Source: Copromyces sp. CBS 386.78 (taxonomy: Eukaryota; Ascomycota; Sordariomycetes; Sordariales; Sordariaceae). Taken from it: a stretch of DNA of 25,706 nt. Where the stretch lies: positions 1 to 25,706 of the forward strand of contig MU839313.1 in the NCBI GenBank assembly GCA_030685235.1, read 5' to 3'. The position numbers were made by a program, and so were the translations under genes. Positions 18,787-25,706 of this stretch are shown in pieces. Below the pieces are notes generated by a model that saw only the letters and a program-made list of their open reading frames with translations, did no database searches and had not been told where the DNA came from. Each line of letters begins with the position of its first letter. Position 1 is the stretch's first letter.

Positions 18787-19861
18787 TGTGTGGGATTGGA
18801 ATGAGAGGTCACCCGATGAGATGGATGGAGAACAATGCCGGTTTGCCCCGGAAGATGAAGGCAGCGTGATGTGGTAGATATCTACAGACCTCACTCCTTG
18901 GTTGCTTCACGACATTTCTGACAAACCTCTTAACATCAGCGACAACCGGAGAGCAGAAGATTTCTACGTCTCTCCGGATTACTGTGACGGATCTTCTTCG
19001 ACGCTTGGATGGATGTATTACTATAGACATAACGCCACTACTCCTTGTCCAAGCCTTCTTGTAGTAGTAAGGCGTTCAGGGGTGAAGCCAGACAGTTAGT
19101 ATGTCGGGGCCGTGTACGGAGGACGGGAACTTGTGTTGCATACAACGGCAGGGACTCGAACCTTGAGCCAACACAGCGATGAATACTAGTTTCCACGCCT
19201 CGTTCAATCCCTGGCGCGATTCGAGAACTGGGAAGGAACATCGACCTTGATCAGCAATATGGTCTTGGATTGAACGAAGTGACGGGCTGAAGATTCTGAT
19301 TTGCAAAAGTATTGACTTCGCAGAAACAATTACCGAGGGCGGCGGACATACCGAAGGAGTTGGTAGCCGCCTAAGCAGTCTGACGGCTTACTGTCGGGTC
19401 TCTCGTCAGGTCACAGGGGTTGAGCGCCGATGACGGATCACCACATGGGGGTTGGAGCAAAATCATGGTCATGGCAAGTAATCCACGATGATAGATAGCA
19501 CTGGAGTCAGTGGAATAATTCATATTTGTCAAATTGAAAATTTCTTCCAAATTGAGGCAAACGCCTGGGAAGCAACGAGTCCTTCCGAAAGTCATGGGTA
19601 ATATCCGTGATGAGGCACTATCCTTATTACACTGTTTCTGCATGCAAGTCTGTTAGCTAAGTATCACTCACCACGTTCACCTTCGCGCAAAAATATCCAA
19701 ACACTCAAATTTGTCTTCACGTAATTCACACGATCCAGAGTTGATGACCAAGTGCCAGAATAAAGCATGTTCTTCGTAACGATATAACCCGCCTTGAGAG
19801 TAGCCCGGTCTATGACCCGGGTTGTAATCAGCTGCCACACCCACACCCACCACCCTCTTCA
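18787..19861. other. Intergenic region upstream of the dioxygenase gene
   Basis: About 1.07 kb between the start of the dioxygenase gene and the stop of the aldolase gene, both on the minus strand. It should hold the dioxygenase promoter and the aldolase 3' untranslated region. All open frames are under 100 codons without recognisable features. A CCCACACCCACACCC-like run lies near 19,835-19,855. Confidence 0.5.
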
Positions 19862-20942
19862 TTACCAATCTGCATCCCGTCCATCCACCGTCATCGTCGC
19901 CAACCCTTGCCGGATCTTCCAGCCCGCCATCTCAATCTCATACTCAATATCTGGCTGCGCCTCCGCATATAGCCAATTCTTTTCCCCCGCCATGCGAAAG
20001 TTGAACAAGGCCATCTCGTCCGGTACAAACTTCTTCTTCAGCTCCGGATTCCCTGCACAAGCAGCCTCCACGCGAAGCTGAATCTCGCAGCTCCTATCGA
20101 GCAGTCCAAAGAGGAAACTAGCCTCATCCACGGTCGATCCAACAGTCAAAAGTCCGTGGTTCAACAAGATGGCGGCCTTGGAGTTTTCCCCCAAGACGGA
20201 AGCGATACGCTGTCCCTCCTCCGCGGCGGTGACGATGCCGCCGTAGGTAGAGTCGACGGCGATGGAGTTATACAGGTCACAGATATCCTGGTGCAGCATG
20301 TCAAGAGGCTTGCCGAAGGCGGACCAGGCGCGGCCGGCGATGGTGTGAGCGTGGCAGATTGCGTGGACGTCTGGGCGGGCTTTGTGGATCTGCGAGTGAA
20401 TGTGATAACCGGGTGCGTTTACGGGGCGGGTCTGTCAATGGCGCAGGAAGATGTTAGAGATCGAGTGGAAGCCGGCAAAGCGAACCTGTTCAACCTACCC
20501 GATTCCCACCGACAATCTTTCCGGTATCAATCTCCAAGCAAACCATGTCGCTCGCATTCATCAGCCCAAAATGCTTCCCGATCGGATTCATCCAGATGCA
20601 TTCGGGATGCTCCGGGTCGCGGACGCTGATGTGGCCGGATATGCCCTCGGTGTATCCCATGCGCGCCCAGTTGCGGAACACAGCTGCCATGTGCAGGAGG
20701 ATGTGCTCGCGGTGCAATTGATGGTTCACGAATGTTGGAATACCCGTCAGAGGGTTGGGACCCATGCTGAGTTCCTGGAGCTGGGACTCGGGTTCCTTCT
20801 TCACGGCTCCATCCAGCCCGGGGCTGAATCCCGGAGCCTGAGCCGGATGGGAGATGAAGCTCCTGGCGCCTTTAGTGGCGGTGGGCTCCGGAGCAGGAAT
20901 GGGACTTGCCATGTCTCCGAACATTATAGATGGATGTGCCAT
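19862..20942 (-). CDS. Class II aldolase / adducin-head domain protein (2 exons)
   Basis: Exons 20,499-20,942 and 19,862-20,431 are joined across a 67-nt GT-AG intron (phase 0), giving 337 residues. The start ATG at 20,940-20,942 has an excellent context (ACAAAATGG). The first 60-70 residues are Pro/Ser-rich and probably flexible. The class II aldolase fold follows: [29 protein letters not shown], then after the intron [20 protein letters not shown], the zinc ligand pair in CHAHT (His175, His177), and the third ligand in [16 protein letters not shown] (His240). Bacterial relatives split or epimerise phosphorylated sugars (fuculose-phosphate aldolase, ribulose-5-phosphate 4-epimerase). Fungal members of this length are mostly uncharacterised, and the substrate cannot be read from the sequence. 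All metal ligands are present, so an active enzyme is likely. Confidence 0.92.
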
Positions 20943-23121
20943 TTTGTCCGCGGATGTTGAAGTGCCTTTTCAAGGGGCAGGAGCGGAGTGAGAACAAGGT
21001 TTAAGTCAATGATTGGGGTTCTTGTGGGGCGAAGAGAAGAAATACCGATTGAGACAAGGAGCTTGTCGTTCCATTGTCGCTTACATACTGCCCTTCTGCA
21101 TGCTCCTCCACCTCCTCTCTTCCCCATGCCCGCTGCTGCCTTTCATGCTATTATGTCAACTGCGGGGTTGCGACCAACTTCCATAAGCTCAGAGGCGGAC
21201 ATTGTGCATCCGTGGGGGTGACCTGAGCTTCATCCCTAATCCGGATAGTCAGCAAGCCACTGCACGGAATACAAGTACACGTTAAGGCATGTCTTCGGAC
21301 ACGGTGGAGAGCTAATATTCATGCCGTACAACCTAAGTTATGTCTTTTTGCCCACATAAGGTATCTTCCCTTCTCAAAGCCTGGTAATTCAAGTGTAAAG
21401 TCAGTCGGAACCAACCCTTTTGAGTTGACTGCTGAAATTTAGGGGCCTTGGGATCTTCAGGGCGAGAACCTTGCTGGTCTCTCACAGTGTATTGTGATTG
21501 GATTGCACTGTCCTGGTCTCCTGGACCACTACAACGGACGGTTCGGGCCGCTTGGAAGGCGCAGTTCTCAGGATCCTACGGATCACGACATCCACAGCCT
21601 CTGTTGAAATCGCCGTCGGAGTGATTTTGAACCCTGCTTACGGTCGTACCCCCAAACAGCGCTAAGGTCAAAACAAGCAGAGGCTAACATAGTTGGCAAG
21701 GCTGTGATCGATTGTGGCCCGCATCAACTCACTAACAGATTGGTTGAAGCCCCTGTTGGGCCCAGATATGCCGGTCGCTATACATACCTGTTTGGAGGGT
21801 CACTAAGGGTTGCGCTTGACGAGCAACATTAGACACCACTCACGATGGTGACCCGCCGTCAGATCTTACCTGACCAACTTGAAGGAGCAAAGTGCCTGCT
21901 CTGAGTACCAAACTAACAAACTTTCAGGGGTTGGATTGTCCTCCGTCTTGTCATGTTCTGGGCCATTCATAGGATGGATGCACAAAATCTCTGCATCAAT
22001 ATCAGATCATGCTACGAATGGACCAGAATCGCGTACCCGGCCAAGAATCTCTGGCACAAGATTGGAACTGGTTCTCTGCCGCTGCTCGGGATGCTCCCTT
22101 TGCGACACCTGACACCACTTCCCCCTTGCATTCTTTGGGTAAAGAAACCGAACTGCAGCATCCGCCATCCGGCACCACCACATCGAGATTTCTCCTAACA
22201 GATATGCTCTGTGGGGTGGATTATAGGTGAATCCTATTGGAGAGATGCTGCATATGCAGCTAAGAGGGAGCTAAAATCGCCTTGCATAGTGTAAGCCGTG
22301 ACTTTTCCCAAAAGAGGAGATATGTTGTGCAATGAGTAGATGCCGTATCCCTTTAACGGTGAAAATTAACATTTGACTGACGCATACAGTGAAGCCACTC
22401 CACAGATGATGGGAGTTGACGGTGAGATCCATGTTCATCGATCGTGTTATTCGCCTGGGCTTCCCTCGAGCTTTTAACCTTCTTCAGACCCTTGGAGAAG
22501 GACTGATGCTTTTTGAGCCATAGAGCTTGAATCATCGTTCAGTTGCTGAGAGCCTGTGAATAGCTTCATCCCATCCAGCGTTCCATATTTGTTCGGAGTC
22601 TACAGCACCCTATCGAGCCCACCGGGCCGTCACCTCAGCAGTAACATTTCCGCTATGGCATCTGTTTTGCCCCCCTGATGGTAATCTGTAGCATTGCCTA
22701 CGTGCTCAGGGCACTTGGTCAGTGCCGCTACACAACAGGACCCCGTGTTGGATCGAGAGGCTCCGATGCTACGCGGCCTTATGGATCGCCACCTGTCTGC
22801 TACATATCATTTCACATATTTCCGTTTCGAGCTACACCGAGTTGGTCGTTACCTTGGCGTGAGATGATGCGGGCTCACGAGCGTCCTGGGTTGAAGGTAC
22901 ACCGCGATACCTTCCAGATCAGGTACTTAACTCCGGAGGGTCACACAGCCTTCCCACGGTTGCAAAAGCAGAGTATTTCTGCTTGACTGTCCCCGTAGGG
23001 CTGATCAAAAGCGCATGTTCAAGACCTGGCACTTAGCCAGTTACAACATCATTCATCAGTTCCGACACTTGTCTCGGATCAGTTGCCGACCTAACCAAAC
23101 AGAAAGAAGCTCTATTGAATC
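20943..23121. other. 2.2-kb gene-free region between the divergent aldolase and bZIP genes
   Basis: No coding potential stands out: the longest open frame is 102 codons (22,678-22,986) with no domain. The composition is ordinary and not RIP-damaged. It must contain the promoters of both flanking genes and may contain long 5' untranslated sequence of the bZIP gene. A decayed gene or a non-coding RNA cannot be excluded from sequence alone. Confidence 0.5.
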
Positions 23122-24552
23122 ATGTCTTCATCGAAGCCTGCCGCTCAACCTTACTCCTTGCCTGACCTCACCGAAATTAAGCTCTCGGTGGAGGATGACT
23201 GGACCAAGGTGAAGGACCGGAAAGAAAAGAAGCGCATTCAGAACCGTGTTGCACAGAGGACATACCGTAGGTATTGCGCCCATATTCTGTTAGTAGCAGT
23301 CACTAATCCGTGATTGAAGGTCACCGTATGAAAGCACGCCTAGGGGAACTACAGCAAAAACTCGAATATCATGAGAGAAACAAGGGAACGTCTACGGATG
23401 GTGATGCTGCTGGTGTTGGCGATGGTGAGGATACGAACAGAAGCCCGTCTACACAGCTTCCGACTCCAGCATACACCACAGACAACAGCCCATCTCCGAG
23501 GGCTAACGAAGAACTCGTGATGTTGGATGACATCCATTTGCACAACTATCACAGCCCGCACGCTTTCCATACAGATGTCAGTCAACTATTTGACCTATCG
23601 CCAGTTACAACGCCCTTAACGACACAACCAGCTGGAGTATTTCCTGTACGGCAATCGAACATTACGGATGGCGAATACACTTCGGCTGTTGTAGATGAAT
23701 ATCTACGCCTTCAAATGCAGCCTTTCGAGACTCAGCATCTTGGGGCTAACGGCCAAGGTAACGACTATACCCTTAGTGTCTCTGCACATGGCGGCGATTC
23801 ATTCGGTAGGTTCATAGGCCCATTCTGTATGGTGTACCTAAGGTATTCAACTAATAGACGGTTCCAGTGGTTCACGATAGCCTTGATATTGACCAGTTGC
23901 TTTTTTCGACCGATGAACATAATACAATGGCTGCGAGATTCACAGAAGAAGATGAAAGCAATATCTCGAACTGGAAAATCCAGCCACCAGCAACGCCCAA
24001 CCCAGGCCAGGTCCCTCTCTCACCTTCTGCGGCCCAGGATCTGCCCGGGATGAGAAAGACAAGAACTTCTAACCGTACCCCACTTGCTGCACTCGCAGAA
24101 GTCAACCACAAAGCTCCTACACGGCCAGCTTCACTGCCCACCAAACGGCCTACGCTGGACGAACGCATGGAAAGCGTAATGGAACGGGTCGAAACAGCAG
24201 GGCAGGCTTCGACAGCTTTGACTCCCTCGTCACTGTTTACTACAAAGCCAAGTTCGGGGACTCCTCCTCGCTCGCCATCGAGCAGCGGCTCAGCCGTAAT
24301 CGGCGTCTTCCCAAGCTGTTTTCCGACGTTTTCTTGGCCGCTCAAGCGTGGGATGCCCGAGAACAACGGCCGCTCTTCGATGAGATCCTCAGGATGTCGG
24401 AGGGTATGCTGATAGGTGAGGCGAAGGGTGTCCACAGTACGCTTCACGCGAGCATCGGTGGGTTGGCTAGGTCGGCCAAGGACGAGCAGACGGGAAAGAG
24501 TGCGGTACTGGGTTTGAAGAGGTTGATGGAGAGTACCGTAGCGGGAAAATAG
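23122..24552 (+). pseudogene. bZIP transcription factor gene with a frameshifting 5-bp duplication (3 exons)
   Basis: Exons 23,122-23,266, 23,320-23,805 and 23,868 onward are joined by GT-AG introns of 53 and 62 nt with CTAAT branch sites. The first intron splits the basic region: KKRIQNRVAQRTYR-HRMKARL followed by GELQQKLEYHE, a bZIP with the fungal Asn-x-x-Ala-Gln-x-x-Tyr-Arg signature. The linker is Pro/Ser/Thr-rich. Exon 3 reads TLDERMESVMERVETAG, then the conserved C-terminal region FDSFDSLVTVYYKAKF, EQRLSRNRRLPKLFSDVF and DEILRMSEGMLIGE is in another frame. A tandem GCAGG-GCAGG at 24,197-24,206 (5 extra bases) explains the shift exactly. As sequenced, translation stops at 24,410-24,412 (391 residues, with the C-terminal domain replaced). 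In the other frame the reading continues to 24,552. It may be a pseudogene, a natural allele or an assembly error. Confidence 0.8.
24197..24206 (+). repeat. 5-bp tandem duplication (GCAGG x2) causing the bZIP frameshift
   Basis: GCAGGGCAGG is two perfect copies of GCAGG. With only one copy, the frame runs from the upstream ERVETA segment straight into GFDSFDSLVT. No plausible intron covers the spot: the nearest upstream GT that could pair with the AG here would make an intron of about 18-33 nt and remove conserved residues. Confidence 0.8.
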
Positions 24553-25706
24553 GGAAGCCGTGAAGCCTTGTTAAGGCAACTAGAGTTTGCACTCAAACTA
24601 GGCTTTGCAACCGAGGAGATATCTGACATCTGATTGGTCGGATGGGTTGGTGGTTCCTTCCTAAGATTTGAGTTCCTAAAATCCAGATTCAGGATGGTTC
24701 TTTCCTGAAATTCGCTGCTTCCTTCTATATTAATGAGGTTATCGAAGGCTTAATTAATCAATTGGGCCAGTGGCTCAATGGTTCTCGTCGTCGCTTTCGC
24801 TATTGATGTCGCCAGTTCGATTCCGATAGTAGTCGCTTTTTTTCTTGAGCGAAAAGTTTCGCGCGAATAGTTTCGTTCATTTCTTACCTAGACTTCGAAG
24901 TCGAAGTTTCGAACCGCCCCCTATCCGCCCACTAACCTAACCACAGAACTTCCAAGAGCGGCCTTCTATAATTCTAATTATAGCTCTTATAGAAGGCCTT
25001 TTAGGGAGTTATCCTTTTTTACAGTTATTACCAAATTCTGGCCAATCAGATGTTAGGAAATCTGCAAACTGTAGTTTGACTGCAAACTCTATGTGCCTGG
25101 TATATGCTTCAATGCGAACCAACCCTTGAACTATATAGCAAACCGTTTACAACCTCCTTATATTCCCGCTTCGGTAATGTGAGTTCGATCTTTCTCATTG
25201 GTTCAAGTGTCGTCTAACACTTCTCGACTTTGCTCCAAATCTAGCAGATGCTGACATTTGTACCACTCCAGCTACTTAATCTCTGGGCCTTGGCAACGGC
25301 TTTGGCGACAGAAAACCGAGCAGTACGACAGCGAGATCGTTCGAATACGGTACTGGCGACGATCCTGGTATTGCAGTGCTCTGGTCAGCTACCAAAAGAG
25401 ACTCTCATGGCTCTGTTGGATGCTTGCCTTTGAAAGCTCTTCAAATGGCCGCGCTTTAAGCTCCGTCAATATTAAAAAGAGTATCAAAAGAAGGTGGAAA
25501 GGAGCTACAAGAGAAAGGCTTGCAGAGATGACATTTATCGATGCGGGGAGCCATAAAATAGAGGATATAAGAGGGAGGTTGAAATACGTGAACATCGCGG
25601 TAGCATCTAAAAACATCGTCTTCTGGCACGAGGCGGGAAGAATTTACTAAAGCGCAGCTATTATAGGTCTAGAGTTAAATTCTACCTACTGTAAACGTTA
25701 AAATTT
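24553..25706. other. Region right of the bZIP gene, no recognised gene
   Basis: The longest open frame is 130 codons (25,258-25,650 plus), overlapped by a 61-codon frame from an ATG at 25,248; neither shows a domain. The stretch 24,830-24,905 is rich in TTCGAA/TTTCGC-type palindromic words. The final 50 bases turn AT-rich with TTAAATT and GTTAAAATT words, which could mark the edge of another mutated repeat beyond the window. Confidence 0.45.
24960..24998. repeat. Inverted repeat with nested inner hairpin
   Basis: GGCCTTCTATA (24,960-24,970) pairs perfectly with TATAGAAGGCC (24,988-24,998). Inside, TATAATT-CT-AATTATA forms a second perfect 7-bp hairpin that competes for the TATA bases. It lies about 410 bases beyond the bZIP reading frame, too far to assign as its terminator with confidence. 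Confidence 0.8.

Noticed and set aside
18787..18894. N-terminal extension of the dioxygenase to 18,894
   Set aside because: The first codon there is GTG, and the ATG at 18,786 begins a credible mitochondrial presequence.
19145..19215. tRNA gene suggested by GGTTCGAGTCC on the minus strand
   Set aside because: Only the B-box-like motif fits; the T-stem has mismatches and no acceptor, D or anticodon stems form.
24160..24210. A third intron in the bZIP gene to explain the frame change
   Set aside because: Candidate GT donors would give introns of about 18-33 nt, below the normal minimum, and would delete the conserved MERVETAG residues.
25248..25650. Small secreted protein or transposon ORF near the right end
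   Set aside because: The 61-codon frame has a hydrophobic start that could mimic a signal peptide, but it overlaps a 130-codon frame and neither has recognisable features or a clear stop/poly(A) context.

Overview
This window comes from a filamentous ascomycete (Pezizomycotina, probably Eurotiales-like). Evidence: short GT-AG introns of 53-148 nt with CTAAY-like branch sites, a fungal BAR-domain protein of the Rvs161/Hob3 type, a fungal bZIP factor, and transposons damaged by transitions in the pattern of repeat-induced point mutation (RIP). It has two compartments that meet near position 12,880.

Left half (1 to about 12,880): an AT-rich block of transposons with no intact host gene. A Ty3/gypsy retroelement on the minus strand (copy A, 89-6242) and a second copy on the plus strand (copy B, 6615-10457) sit head to head on one shared LTR (6243-6614). 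They form a giant imperfect palindrome with arms of about 3.6 kb. Gag, zinc knuckle, protease, RT, RNase H and integrase motifs can still be read through C-to-T / G-to-A damage. Copy B has lost most of RT, RNase H and integrase, and jumps to an undamaged C-terminal tail followed by a purine tract and a plus-strand LTR. Copy A is interrupted by a 672-bp undamaged element with inverted terminal repeats of about 133 bp and a TTAATA target duplication (3161-3832). A second copy of the same element cuts copy A at position 88. To the right of copy B lies a RIP-killed Fot1/pogo-type DNA transposon (about 10,850-12,700, minus strand) whose three catalytic aspartates are still visible.

Right half (about 12,880-25,706): GC-balanced host DNA. 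In order: a gene-free stretch with a small hairpin/tandem-repeat cluster at its left edge; hob3/RVS161-like BAR protein (minus, 5 exons); a divergent promoter; peptidyl-tRNA hydrolase (plus, 1 exon); a convergent probable mitochondrial 2OG-Fe(II) dioxygenase (minus, 1 exon); a class II aldolase/adducin-head protein (minus, 2 exons); a 2.2-kb gene-free promoter region; and a bZIP transcription factor (plus, 3 exons) whose conserved C-terminal half is put out of frame by a 5-bp tandem duplication. The last 1.1 kb holds no recognised gene.

Functional reading: membrane curvature/actin (BAR protein) and ribosome rescue (peptidyl-tRNA hydrolase) are housekeeping. The dioxygenase, aldolase and bZIP factor could be a small metabolic neighbourhood, but only adjacency supports that. 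The most unusual items are the head-to-head gypsy pair sharing one LTR, the unclassified TIR element with its run of 10-12 bp tandem micro-duplications, and the frameshifted bZIP gene.
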